A stretch of DNA of 64,000 nucleotides from Streptomyces sp. R21 (lineage in GTDB: Bacteria > Actinomycetota > Actinomycetes > Streptomycetales > Streptomycetaceae), in NCBI RefSeq assembly GCF_041051975.1, contig NZ_CP163435.1, forward strand, positions 7,295,001-7,359,000. The letters are read 5' to 3'. The notes beneath the pieces are model-generated. The model searched no databases, was not told the origin of the DNA, and saw only the letters and a program-made list of their open reading frames with translations. This document shows, piece after piece, positions 51,531 to 59,855 of this stretch (within the stretch, counting starts at the first letter, position 1; every line of letters begins with the position of its first letter). The translations under genes and the position numbers were made by a program.

Positions 51531-52400
51531 TCATCCGTCGCGCAGTTTCTTCAGCCGCTCCACGTCCGCCGCGTGCCCTTCCTTGCCGCCGGGCGTCTCG
51601 ATGATCAGGGGTACGCCGTCGGTCGCGGGGTGGGCCATCAGCGCACGGAACGGGTCCTCGCCGATGTGGCCGGAGCCAATGTTCTCGTGGCGGTCCTTGT
51701 GTGCGCCGACCACATCCTTGGAGTCATTGGCGTGGATGAGCTTCAGCCGTCCCTCGCCGACGGTGTCCACCAGCAGGTCGAGGGTCTGGTGCATCCCGCT
51801 CGGCCCCGTCAGGTCGTGGCCGGCCGCGTAGATGTGGCAGGTGTCGAGGCAGACGCCCAGCTTGGGGTGGGCGTCGAGGGCCTCGAAGTACGGCCCGAAG
51901 TCCCAGGTGCGCGAGCAGAGGGAGGCGCCCTGCCCGGCGGTCGACTCCAGCAGGAGATACGGGTCGTCGTCGTGGGTCAGCTCGTCGAGCAGCGGCAGCA
52001 TGTGCTCGCGCACCTGTTTCAGGGCGACCGAGCGGTCCCGGCCGCCGGTGGCGCTCCCGGTGTGCACGACGACGCCGAGCGCGCCGATCTCCCGGGCCCG
52101 GCGCAGCGAGTGCCGCAGCGACAGGACCGACTTCTCGACGGTCGCCTCGGTGTGCGAGCCGAAGTTGATCAGATACGGCGCGTGGACGTACGCGGGAATC
52201 GACTCGTCGGCGCACGCCGCGCGGAACTCCTCGTCCTGCTTCGGGTTGCCCACGGGTGTCGCCCAGCCGCGCGGATTGGCGACGAAGACCTGGACGGTCT
52301 CGGCGCCCATCTCGCGCGCGTAGGTGAGGCCGACGGAGTTGAGGCCGCCGGCCACGGGCACATGGCCGCCGACGGGATTGCGGAGCTGCTTGCTGGTCAC
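51531..52400 (-). CDS. nfo: Deoxyribonuclease IV (AP endonuclease)
   Basis: 289 residues from GTG (start uncertain; it sits within a small ACACCCT/AGGGTGT hairpin). TIM-barrel EndoIV motifs: YVHAPYLINFGS, VVHTGSATG, LLLESTAGQG, CLDTCHIYAAGHD, IHANDSKD, RHENIGSGHIG and IIETPGGKE, supplying the three-zinc His/Asp/Glu ligands. Cleaves 5' of abasic sites in base-excision repair. Lies between the kinase gene and the CsoR operator, all on the minus strand, with a hairpin separating it from the kinase. Confidence 0.92.
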   Translation of the reverse strand: MTSKQLRNPVGGHVPVAGGLNSVGLTYAREMGAETVQVFVANPRGWATPVGNPKQDEEFRAACADESIPAYVHAPYLINFGSHTEATVEKSVLSLRHSLRRAREIGALGVVVHTGSATGGRDRSVALKQVREHMLPLLDELTHDDDPYLLLESTAGQGASLCSRTWDFGPYFEALDAHPKLGVCLDTCHIYAAGHDLTGPSGMHQTLDLLVDTVGEGRLKLIHANDSKDVVGAHKDRHENIGSGHIGEDPFRALMAHPATDGVPLIIETPGGKEGHAADVERLKKLRDG

Positions 52401-52425
52401 ACCCTTCAGGGTGTCACGCGCATCG

Positions 52426-52453
52426 GGGCGCCCGGTCGGCGGACCGGACGCCC
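52426..52453 (-). terminator. Hairpin downstream of the PASTA kinase gene
   Basis: GGGCGCCCGGTC / GACCGGACGCCC, 12 bp with one mismatch, loop of four; just after the kinase stop. Confidence 0.55.
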
Positions 52454-52470
52454 TGGCCGGCCCCGGAGAC

Positions 52471-54426
52471 CTACTCGACCTCGATCGTGATGGTCGACCC
52501 CTTGGGCGCCTCGTCGCCGCCCTCGACCGACTGGCCCTTGACCTTGTCCCCGAAGAGATGGAGCAGACCGCGGTCCTCGTCGACCTTGAAGCCGGCGTCC
52601 TCCAGCTCCTGCTTCGCGTCGTCGACGCTCTTGCCCACGACGTCGGGGACCTCCACCATCACGGGGCCCTTGGAGATCGTCAGCGTCACGGTGTCGCCCG
52701 AGGCGGCCTGCTTGTCGGCGGCCGGCGTCTGCTGGGCGACATCGCCCTTGTCGTACTCCGAATTGATCTGCGTGGAGGAGATCTCGACCTTCAGGCCCGC
52801 GTCCTGCAGGTCCGCCTTGGCGTCCTCGACGGACTCGCCCTTGACGTCGGGCACGTCCACCGGGCTGCCCTTGCTGACGACGAGCGCGATGGCCGAGCCG
52901 GCGTGGCGTTCGATGCCCGCGCCCGGATCGCTGCTGATCACATAGCCCTTGAGGACGTCCTCGCTGAACGCGCGGGTGACCATCCCCGCCGCCAGGCCCT
53001 CCCGCTTCAGGCGGGCCTTGGCCTCGTCGAGCGCGTCGCCCTTCAGGTCGGGCACCTTCACCGTCTCCGGGCCGTCGGAGACGAGCAGCGTCACCGTGGC
53101 GTTGTCCCGGATGCGCTCGCCGACCGCCGGGTCGGTGCTGATGACCGTGCCGCGCTTGGCGACGGTGCTGTACTGGTGCTTGATCTTGACGTCGAGGCCG
53201 GCCGTCTCCAGCCGGTCGGTGGCCTTCTTCTGGGCCATCGCGATCACCGGCGGGACCTTGGTGAACTGGCCGGAGTTGATGTACCAGACGCCCGCGCCGA
53301 GTCCCAGCGCCAGCAGCGCCGCGACGACGATCGCGACCAGCCCGCGCCGGGGGCGCCAGGAGCCCCCGAGGTGCCGAGAGGGCGGCGGCGGAGACGTCTC
53401 GTAGAGGCTGGTCCGCTCGAAGCGGTTGGTCCCCGACAGGCCGGCGGTGTGGTCGGCGTCGTCCTCGTTGACGGGGAGCGGCCGCGGCACGGACAGCGAG
53501 CGCGGGATCACGCTCGTACGGTCCTGGGCGTTGTCGTGGGCCGCGGCGATCGCCTGCGGCGGCACGGCGTCCAGCTGCTCGGCGCTCAGTCCGGCCCGCC
53601 CGTCCAGGACCTGGGCGAGCAGCGCCACCGCGTCGTGCGGGCGCAGCTCGGGGTTGCGGGCGGTCGCCGAGGCGACCAGCTCGTCGAGGGCGTAGGGCAG
53701 CCCGGGCACGGCGGCCGACGGCGGCGGAACATCCGCGTGGAGATGCTGGTAGAGCACCTGCGCCGGGGAGCTTCCGGAGTGCGGCTTGTCGCCGGTGAGC
53801 ATTTCGTAGAGGACGACTCCACAGGCGTAGACGTCGACGCGGGTGTCGGCCGTGCCGTGCTCTATCTGCTCCGGCGCCAGGTACGACACCGTGCCGAGGA
53901 TGGCGCCGGTGGTGTTCGTGACGGTGCCCACGGCCCGTACGAGACCGAAGTCGGCGACCTTGACCCGGCCGTCGTCCCCTATCAGGACGTTCTCCGGCTT
54001 CATGTCGCGGTGCACGAACCCGGCGCGGTGCGCGGCGCCGAGGGCGGCGAGCACCGGCTCCAGGATGTCGAGCGCGGCGCGCGGCTGCAGCGCCCCGCGC
54101 TCGCGCAGCACGTCGCGCAGGGTGCACCCGGCGACGTACTCCATGGCGAGATAGACGTACGCCCCGTCGGTTCCCTGGTCGAAGACCTGCACCACGTTGG
54201 GGTGCGCGAGCCGGGCCACCGACTTGGCCTCGCGGATGAAGCGCTCCACGAAGGAGGCGTCGGAGGCCAGCGTCGGGTGCATCACCTTGAGGGCGAGCAC
54301 GCGGTCGAGGCGGGTGTCCACGGCCCGGTAGACCGTGGCCATCCCGCCGACCGCGATCCGCGCCTCGACGCGGTAGCGCCCGTCGAGCAGCTGCCCGACC
54401 AGTGGGTCCTGAAGGGTCGTGTCCAC
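52471..54426 (-). CDS. pkaF: PASTA-domain Ser/Thr protein kinase
   Basis: 651 residues from GTG; TACACT ends seven bases before it, so the mRNA is probably leaderless. Kinase domain (about 10-275): GGMATVYR loop, ALKVMH lysine, HRDMKPEN catalytic loop, DFGLVRA, LAPEQIEHG. A disordered linker leads to one transmembrane helix (about 361-381), then four extracellular PASTA repeats to the end. PASTA domains sense peptidoglycan or muropeptides. Corresponds in position to S. coelicolor PkaF (SCO2110, from memory). Likely influences cell-wall growth or sporulation. Confidence 0.92.
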   Translation of the reverse strand: MDTTLQDPLVGQLLDGRYRVEARIAVGGMATVYRAVDTRLDRVLALKVMHPTLASDASFVERFIREAKSVARLAHPNVVQVFDQGTDGAYVYLAMEYVAGCTLRDVLRERGALQPRAALDILEPVLAALGAAHRAGFVHRDMKPENVLIGDDGRVKVADFGLVRAVGTVTNTTGAILGTVSYLAPEQIEHGTADTRVDVYACGVVLYEMLTGDKPHSGSSPAQVLYQHLHADVPPPSAAVPGLPYALDELVASATARNPELRPHDAVALLAQVLDGRAGLSAEQLDAVPPQAIAAAHDNAQDRTSVIPRSLSVPRPLPVNEDDADHTAGLSGTNRFERTSLYETSPPPPSRHLGGSWRPRRGLVAIVVAALLALGLGAGVWYINSGQFTKVPPVIAMAQKKATDRLETAGLDVKIKHQYSTVAKRGTVISTDPAVGERIRDNATVTLLVSDGPETVKVPDLKGDALDEAKARLKREGLAAGMVTRAFSEDVLKGYVISSDPGAGIERHAGSAIALVVSKGSPVDVPDVKGESVEDAKADLQDAGLKVEISSTQINSEYDKGDVAQQTPAADKQAASGDTVTLTISKGPVMVEVPDVVGKSVDDAKQELEDAGFKVDEDRGLLHLFGDKVKGQSVEGGDEAPKGSTITIEVE

Positions 54427-54597
54427 GCAGGTGAGTGTACGAGCCGACACCGACACGACGACCCGTTAGGGCGATACCGGGGCGGTACTGCAGCCGACCT
54501 GTGACGCACCTCTCCGGCTGCTGCTACCGCTGGGGGAACTGCTGTGCGAGATGCCGTTCCGTGAGCGGCCCGGGGCCGGTGGCGGCCGCACGCGGAC

Positions 54598-55392
54598 TCA
54601 GAACGCGGGCCGCTCCGGGTCCAGTCGTGCCATTCCCGTCGCGGGGGAGGACGCCTCGGCGAAGTGCCGCTTCGGGATGCGGCCCGCGCGCCGGGCCAGC
54701 CGGCCGGCCTTGACGGCGTGCCGCATGGCCTCCGCCATGAGCACCGGCTCCTGCGCCCGCGTCACGGCCGAGGCGAGCATCACACCCGCGCACCCCAGCT
54801 CCATCGCGAGCGCCGCGTCGGACGCCGTACCCGCCCCCGCGTCCAGGATCACCGGCACGCGCGCGTGCTCCACGATCAGCTGGAAGTTGTGCGGGTTGCG
54901 GATGCCGAGCCCGGAGCCGATGGGCGAGCCCAGCGGCATGATCGCGGCGCAGCCGGCGTCCTCCAGCTTCCGCGCCAGGATCGGGTCGTCGTTCGTGTAC
55001 GGCAGCACGGTGAAGCCGTCGTCCACCAGGGTCTCGGCGGCGTCGAGCAGCTCGATCGGGTCGGGCAGCAGGGTGCGCTCGTCGGCGATGACCTCCAGCT
55101 TGACCAGGTCGGTGCCGAGGGCCTCGCGCGCGAGCCGGGCGGTCAGCACGGCCTCGCCCGCGGTGAAGCAGCCGGCCGTGTTGGGCAGCACCCGGATGCC
55201 GAGCCTGTCGAGCACGGAGAGGATCGAGCCGTGTGCCTCGGGGTTCACCCGGCGCATCGCCACCGTGGTCAGCTCCGTGCCGGACGCCACGAGTGAGCGC
55301 TCCAGGATGTCGAGGCTGGGCGCGCCGCCCGTGCCCATGATGAGGCGGGACGAGAGCGACGTACCGCCGAGCAGGAAGGGATCGTCGGCCAT
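54598..55392 (-). CDS. thiG: Thiazole synthase
   Basis: 264 residues, ATG. TIM barrel with LIMGTGGAPSLDILE, Schiff-base Lys in DLVKLEVIADE, and late GSPIGSGLGI and DAGAGTASDAA phosphate sites. Forms the thiazole phosphate of thiamine from deoxyxylulose phosphate, dehydroglycine and ThiS thiocarboxylate. Last of thiO-thiS-thiG, starting three bases after the thiS stop. Controlled by the TPP riboswitch upstream of thiO. Confidence 0.95.
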   Translation of the reverse strand: MADDPFLLGGTSLSSRLIMGTGGAPSLDILERSLVASGTELTTVAMRRVNPEAHGSILSVLDRLGIRVLPNTAGCFTAGEAVLTARLAREALGTDLVKLEVIADERTLLPDPIELLDAAETLVDDGFTVLPYTNDDPILARKLEDAGCAAIMPLGSPIGSGLGIRNPHNFQLIVEHARVPVILDAGAGTASDAALAMELGCAGVMLASAVTRAQEPVLMAEAMRHAVKAGRLARRAGRIPKRHFAEASSPATGMARLDPERPAF

Positions 55393-55395
55393 GGG

Positions 55396-55596
55396 TCAGC
55401 CTCCTTGGACGGCGGTGAGGACTTCGACGCGGTCTCCCTCGGAGAGGGGAGTGGATTTCCACTGCGCGCGCGGGACGACGGTTTCGTTGAGGGCGGCGGC
55501 GATGCCGGAAGGGGCCGGGGTGAGCGTCGCGACGAGCGTGTCGAGCGCGGTGCCCTCGGCGAGGTGCTGCCGCTCCCCGTTGACGAAGACGTTCAT
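55396..55596 (-). CDS. thiS: Sulfur carrier protein ThiS
   Basis: 66 residues with the beta-grasp fold and the C-terminal diglycine (VLTAVQGG) that is adenylated and thiocarboxylated. Donates sulfur to ThiG. Start overlaps the thiO stop by four bases; close spacing to thiG. No ThiF-type adenylyltransferase lies in the window. Cysteine desulfurases elsewhere in the window could supply sulfur, but that is speculation. Confidence 0.92.
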   Translation of the reverse strand: MNVFVNGERQHLAEGTALDTLVATLTPAPSGIAAALNETVVPRAQWKSTPLSEGDRVEVLTAVQGG

Positions 55597-56786
55597 GCGG
55601 GCTGCTCCGTGAGTGCGGTGGCGTGAAAGCGCCGGGGGGTGAAGGGGCGTGCCTCTTCGGGGAGTTCGCCGGTGGTCAGGGCGTGCGCCATCGCGTCGCC
55701 GGTGACGGGGGTGAGCAGCACGCCGTTGCGGTAGTGGCCGGTGGCGAGGAGAAGCCCGTCCAGCTCGGTCGGGCCGAGCAGCGGCGCGTTGTCGGGGGAG
55801 CCGGGGCGCAGTCCGGCCCGGGTCTCGGTGAGCGGCAGTTCGGTGATCCCGGGGACCAGCTCGTGGGCGTCGCGCAGCAGCTCGTAGACACCGCCCGCGG
55901 TCACCGTGGTGTCCCAGCCCAGCTCCTCGCTGGTGGCGCCCACGACCAGCTCGCCGTTCTCGCGTGGCACCAGGTAGACGTGGCTGCCGCGCACGACGGC
56001 GCGCACGGTCCGGTTCAGGAAGGGCGCGTACCGCTTGGGCACGGTCAGCCGCAGCACCTGCCCCTTCACGGGGCGCACGGGCGGCAGTACGGCGTCGGGG
56101 ACACCCGCGAGCTGTCCGCTGAGACTGCCTCCGGCGAGGACGACCTGCCCCGCGGCCAGTTCGGTGCCGCCCGCGATGACCACTCCGGTCGCCCGGTCCC
56201 CTGCGACGCGAAGGCGCTCGGCCCACGTCCGGTGGAACACCACCCCGGCGCGCTCGCACGCCGTGACCAGCGCCTTGGCGAGCCGCCGCGGGTCGATCTG
56301 GTGGTCGCCGTCGACCCGGAGACCGCCGCGAACGCCCGGCGCGAGCATCGGCTCCAGCCGACGGCACTCGCGACCGCTCAGCCACTCCGACTCCAGGCCC
56401 GAGCCCTGCTGGAGGGTGTGCAGTTCCCGCAGGTGGGCGCGGTCGTCGGCGTCCAGCGCGACCGCGAGTGTGCCGCAGCGGCGGTAGCCGAGGTCCTGGC
56501 CCGTCGCCTCGGTCAGCTCGGCGGCGAACTCGGGATAGCGGCGCGCGGAGGCGAGGTTGAGGCCCAGCAGGGTCTGCTCGCCGTAGTGCAGTTCGGTGAC
56601 GGCGGCCAGCATCCCGGCCGCCACCCGGGCCGCTCCGCCGCCCGGTTCGGGGTCCACGACCGCGGTGCCGAGACCGCGCTGCGCGGCCCGCCACGCGGTC
56701 ACCAGACCGATGATTCCGCCCCCCACCACGAGGACGTCCGAGGCGCGCGTGTCCGGGACATGCGCAGCCGATGTACGTGTAGGCAT
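55593..56786 (-). CDS. thiO: Glycine oxidase ThiO
   Basis: 397 residues from the ATG just after the TPP riboswitch; longer frames run through the riboswitch and are discounted. FAD-binding VVGGGIIGLVTAWRAAQRG, VAAGMLAAV, and the C-terminal RAGLRPGSPDNAPLLG with TGHYRNGVLLTPVTG of the DAO/GlyOx family. Oxidises glycine to iminoglycine for ThiG. First gene of thiOSG. Confidence 0.92.
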   Translation of the reverse strand: MPTRTSAAHVPDTRASDVLVVGGGIIGLVTAWRAAQRGLGTAVVDPEPGGGAARVAAGMLAAVTELHYGEQTLLGLNLASARRYPEFAAELTEATGQDLGYRRCGTLAVALDADDRAHLRELHTLQQGSGLESEWLSGRECRRLEPMLAPGVRGGLRVDGDHQIDPRRLAKALVTACERAGVVFHRTWAERLRVAGDRATGVVIAGGTELAAGQVVLAGGSLSGQLAGVPDAVLPPVRPVKGQVLRLTVPKRYAPFLNRTVRAVVRGSHVYLVPRENGELVVGATSEELGWDTTVTAGGVYELLRDAHELVPGITELPLTETRAGLRPGSPDNAPLLGPTELDGLLLATGHYRNGVLLTPVTGDAMAHALTTGELPEEARPFTPRRFHATALTEQPA

Positions 56787-56798
56787 GGGCGTCCAGCC

Positions 56799-56890
56799 CC
56801 TCCCTTCGCCGGCATGACCCGGATCAGGTTCGTACGGTCGGAGGCCGCCAGCCTCCCTCTCAGCCCGGTGCGTCCGGGCTCCCGCGAGTG
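56799..56890 (-). ncRNA. TPP riboswitch (THI element)
   Basis: On the minus strand: CGGGAGCCCGG, CACCGGGCTGAGAGGGAGGC, then GAACCTGATCCGGGTCATGC and CCGGCGAAGGGAGG, the conserved thi-box blocks in order. The terminal GGGAGG lies close to the thiO start, suggesting translational control. Confidence 0.93.
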
Positions 56891-56948
56891 CTTGTACGTT
56901 GGCCACCCTAGCCCGCCGCCGCATGCCTCAGTAAGGGAGCCTCGCCGC

Positions 56949-57299
56949 ATGGCCCGCTCGCTCGACGGTCTCGTCTTCGCCCCCGTCGCCGACCAGGCCC
57001 CAGGCCAGGTGGGCACCCGCACCCGCTTCACGTACCACGAGAAGGACGCCGAGATCTGGGCCGAGTACGCGGGCGGCGATGTCGTACGCGGCCATCTCGT
57101 GGGTACCCGGGAGGGTGACCGCCTCGACTTCCGGTACGTGCAGCTCAAGCAGGACGGCACCACCGCCTCCGGGCACTGCGTCTCGCTCGTCGTGGAGCTG
57201 ACCGACGGCCGCGTACGCCTGGAGGAGACCTGGGAGTGGGAGTCGGGGACGGGCAGTGGGACGAGTGTTGTGGAACAGGTCACTGAGCACGCCCACTGA
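56949..57299 (+). CDS. Small conserved protein (family sometimes mislabelled N-acetylglutamate synthase)
   Basis: 116 residues, ATG with AGGGAG nine bases upstream. Contains FTYHEKDAEIWAEYAGGDVVRGHLVG and EETWEWESGTG, a small beta-rich family present in Bacillus and actinobacteria that databases sometimes call N-acetylglutamate synthase although it has no GNAT or kinase motif. Divergent from the thi operon and 32 bases before a reductase gene, with which it may be co-transcribed. Function unknown. Confidence 0.72.
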   Translation: MARSLDGLVFAPVADQAPGQVGTRTRFTYHEKDAEIWAEYAGGDVVRGHLVGTREGDRLDFRYVQLKQDGTTASGHCVSLVVELTDGRVRLEETWEWESGTGSGTSVVEQVTEHAH

Positions 57300-57331
57300 C
57301 TGACGAACTGTCAGCTGTCTATGGTGATCAG

Positions 57332-58558
57332 GTGAGCGAGCAGACGCAGGCGCGAGGTCAGTCGGCACGGCGGGTCGTCGTCGTGGGCGCGGGCATGGCC
57401 GGGGTGCAGACCGCGGTCGCCCTGCGGGAGCAGGGCTTCACCGGCAGCGTGACGCTGATCGGCGCGGAACCCCATCAGCCCTACGACCGGCCACCCCTGT
57501 CCAAAGCCGTGCTGCTCGGCAAGGCCGAGGGCTCCGCCTTCGACGTCGACTTCGAGGCGCTCGGCATCGAACTGCAGCTCGGGCGCGAGGTCATGGGCGT
57601 ACGCCCCGGGGACCACGAGCTCGACACGGTGACCGGACCTGTGCCGTACGACGTCCTGGTCATCGCCACCGGAGCCGAACCCATCCAGCTGCCGGGCGCC
57701 GAGGGCGTGCCCGGCGTCCACCTGCTGCGCACCCTCGACGACGCCGAGCGGCTGCGCCCGGTCCTCGCCCAGCAGCACGACATCGTGGTCGTCGGCGCGG
57801 GCTGGATCGGTGCCGAGTTCGCCACGGCCGCGCGCGAGGCGGGGTGCGCGGTGACCGTCGTCGAGGCCGCCGACCGGCCGCTCGCCGGGGCGCTGCCGGA
57901 AGAAGTGGCCGCGCCCATGGCGGCCTGGTACGCCGACAGCGGGGCCGAACTGCGCACCCACGCGCGCGTGGAGCGCATCGAGGCGGGCGCTGTGGTGCTC
58001 GACGACGGCTCGCGGGTGCCCGCCGGTGCCGTCGTGGTCGGTATCGGCGCGCGCCCGGCCACCGGCTGGCTCGCCGGCTCCGGCATCGAGCTCGGGGCCC
58101 ACCGCGAAGTGGTGGCCGACGACCACCTGCGCACCTCCGTGCCGGACGTGTACGCGGTCGGCGACTGCGCCTCCTTCCCTTCGGGAAGGTATGAGGGGCG
58201 CCTGCTGGTTCACCACTGGGACAACGCCCTCCAGGGACCGCGCACGGTGGCGGCGAACATCATCGGCGAGTCCCCGGCGGCCTACGACCCGGTCCCGTAC
58301 TTCTGGTCCGAGCAGTTCGGCCGTTTCGTCCAGTACGTCGGCCACCACGAGACCGCCGACACGACGGTGTGGCGCGGCGACCCTTCGGGAGCCGCCTGGA
58401 CGGTGTGCTGGCTGCGCACCGGCCGCCTCGTCGCCCTCCTCGCGGTCGGCCGCCCCCGCGACCTGGCCCAGGGGCGCCGGCTCATCGAGGCGGGCACACC
58501 GATGGACCCGGCACTGCTGCCGGATCCGGCGAGGCCGCTGAAGGCGGCGACGGCGTAG
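57332..58558 (+). CDS. FAD-dependent ferredoxin reductase-like oxidoreductase
   Basis: 408 residues from GTG; TATGGT ends six bases before it. Two Rossmann motifs: VVVVGAGMAGVQTAVALRE (FAD) and IVVVGAGWIGAEFATAARE (NAD(P)H), then YAVGDCAS for FAD. C-terminal reductase domain with YFWSEQFGRFVQYVGHH, as in BphA4/putidaredoxin reductase. Would pass electrons from NAD(P)H to a ferredoxin or other acceptor; no ferredoxin or P450 gene is adjacent. Confidence 0.9.
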   Translation: MSEQTQARGQSARRVVVVGAGMAGVQTAVALREQGFTGSVTLIGAEPHQPYDRPPLSKAVLLGKAEGSAFDVDFEALGIELQLGREVMGVRPGDHELDTVTGPVPYDVLVIATGAEPIQLPGAEGVPGVHLLRTLDDAERLRPVLAQQHDIVVVGAGWIGAEFATAAREAGCAVTVVEAADRPLAGALPEEVAAPMAAWYADSGAELRTHARVERIEAGAVVLDDGSRVPAGAVVVGIGARPATGWLAGSGIELGAHREVVADDHLRTSVPDVYAVGDCASFPSGRYEGRLLVHHWDNALQGPRTVAANIIGESPAAYDPVPYFWSEQFGRFVQYVGHHETADTTVWRGDPSGAAWTVCWLRTGRLVALLAVGRPRDLAQGRRLIEAGTPMDPALLPDPARPLKAATA

Positions 58559-58661
58559 CAGCCGGGTTCTCCGCACCGCGACGGCCTTGACGGACACTCC
58601 GTCGGCCCAGGTGGGACGGCCCCGGCTTCCGAGTGTCAGTCCGGGATGGCAGGCTTGTCCC

Positions 58662-59033
58662 GTGACCGAGATTGACGCAAAGACCGATGCTCTCGTCCCC
58701 GCCTGGCTCAACCTTCCCGACATCGCAGAGATGCTCGATGTCGAGGTGACGCGCGTGCGGCAGCTGGTCAAGGAAGGCCAGCTCATCGCCGTACGCCGTG
58801 GTGAGAACCGGGCGCTGGCCGTGCCCGCCGCCTTCATCGACGCGGCCGAGCAGAAGGTCGTCAAGGGCCTGGCCGGGACCTTGACGCTCCTGAGGGACGA
58901 CGGCTTCTCCGACGAAGAGATGCTCGAGTGGCTCTTCACCCCCGACCCGACCCTGCCGGGTACGCCCGCGCAGGCCCTGAGCGAGAATCGCGGCACGGAG
59001 GTGAAGCGCCGCGCCCAGGCGCTCGCCGTCTGA
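58662..59033 (+). CDS. Rv2175c-family DNA-binding protein
   Basis: 123 residues from GTG with a CAGGCT-like box six bases before it. Winged helix-turn-helix: LNLPDIAEMLDVEVTRVRQLVKEGQLIAVRRGENRALAVPAAFI, followed by a C-terminal ALSENRGTEVKRRAQ segment. In M. tuberculosis Rv2175c sits next to the kinase PknL and its DNA binding is lowered by phosphorylation. The PASTA kinase here is about 4 kb away, so a link is possible but unproven. Target genes unknown. Confidence 0.86.
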   Translation: MTEIDAKTDALVPAWLNLPDIAEMLDVEVTRVRQLVKEGQLIAVRRGENRALAVPAAFIDAAEQKVVKGLAGTLTLLRDDGFSDEEMLEWLFTPDPTLPGTPAQALSENRGTEVKRRAQALAV

Positions 59034-59107
59034 CCGATACGAACCGTCCGGTGTGCGGGCGGCGCAGCCCGCCGACCCGCACACCACCGACAACGGGGGA
59101 CACAGTC

Positions 59108-59755
59108 ATGCCCACCACCGCCCGCGCCCAGCTCGCCGACGCCCGCGTCTACCTCTGCACGGACGCCCGCAGGCGCCAGGGCGACCTCGCCGAGTTCCTG
59201 GACGCGGTCCTGGCGGGCGGCGTCGACATCGTGCAGCTGCGCGACAAGGGCATGGAGGCCGGTGAGGAGCTGGAGCACCTTCAGGTCTTCGCCGACGCCT
59301 GCGCACGCCACGGCAAGCTCCTCGCGGTCAACGACCGTGCGGACGTCGCCCACGCCATCGGCGCCGACGTGCTGCACCTCGGCCAGGGCGACCTGCCGGT
59401 CCCCGCGGCCCGCGCGATCCTCGGGGACGACGTCCTGATCGGCCGCTCCACACACGCCGACGCGGAGGCCGAGGCGGCCGCCGTCCAGGACGGCGTGGAC
59501 TACTTCTGCACCGGCCCCTGCTGGCCGACCCCCACCAAGCCCGGCCGCCACGCGCCCGGCCTGGACCTGGTCCGCCACACCGCCTCGCTCCGCACCGACC
59601 GCCCCTGGTTCGCGATCGGCGGCATCGACCTCGGCAATCTCGACGAGGTGCTGGAGGCGGGCGCCCGCCGGGTCGTCGTCGTCCGCGCGATCACGGAGGC
59701 GGACGATCCGGGAGCGGCGGCGGGGGAGTTCGCGAAGCGGCTGCGCGCAGCGTAG
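59108..59755 (+). CDS. thiE: Thiamine phosphate synthase
   Basis: 215 residues, ATG after GGGGGA. VDIVQLRDKGMEAGEE, LLAVNDRADVAHAIGADVLHLGQGDLP, GRSTHADAEAEAA, DYFCTGPCWPTPTKPG and FAIGGIDLGNLDEVLEAGARRVVVVRAI are the ThiE motifs. Joins the thiazole and pyrimidine moieties. Separate from thiOSG by about 2.3 kb and not preceded by a riboswitch that I can see. Confidence 0.93.
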   Translation: MPTTARAQLADARVYLCTDARRRQGDLAEFLDAVLAGGVDIVQLRDKGMEAGEELEHLQVFADACARHGKLLAVNDRADVAHAIGADVLHLGQGDLPVPAARAILGDDVLIGRSTHADAEAEAAAVQDGVDYFCTGPCWPTPTKPGRHAPGLDLVRHTASLRTDRPWFAIGGIDLGNLDEVLEAGARRVVVVRAITEADDPGAAAGEFAKRLRAA

Positions 59756-59855
59756 GTCCACGACAACTGTCCGAGGGGTGGACAAGAAGTCGACAAATCG
59801 GACAATTCTCAGCGGTTCGGTTGGGGGACCGGCGCCCCCTGGCTAACCTGCCGGT

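Noticed and set aside
52324..54504. 726-codon plus-strand ORF antisense to the PASTA kinase
   Set aside because: Shadow frame of a convincing kinase.
55623..56948. Long plus-strand extension upstream of the 116-aa gene
   Set aside because: Antisense to thiO and through the TPP riboswitch; the ATG at 56949 has its own ribosome site.
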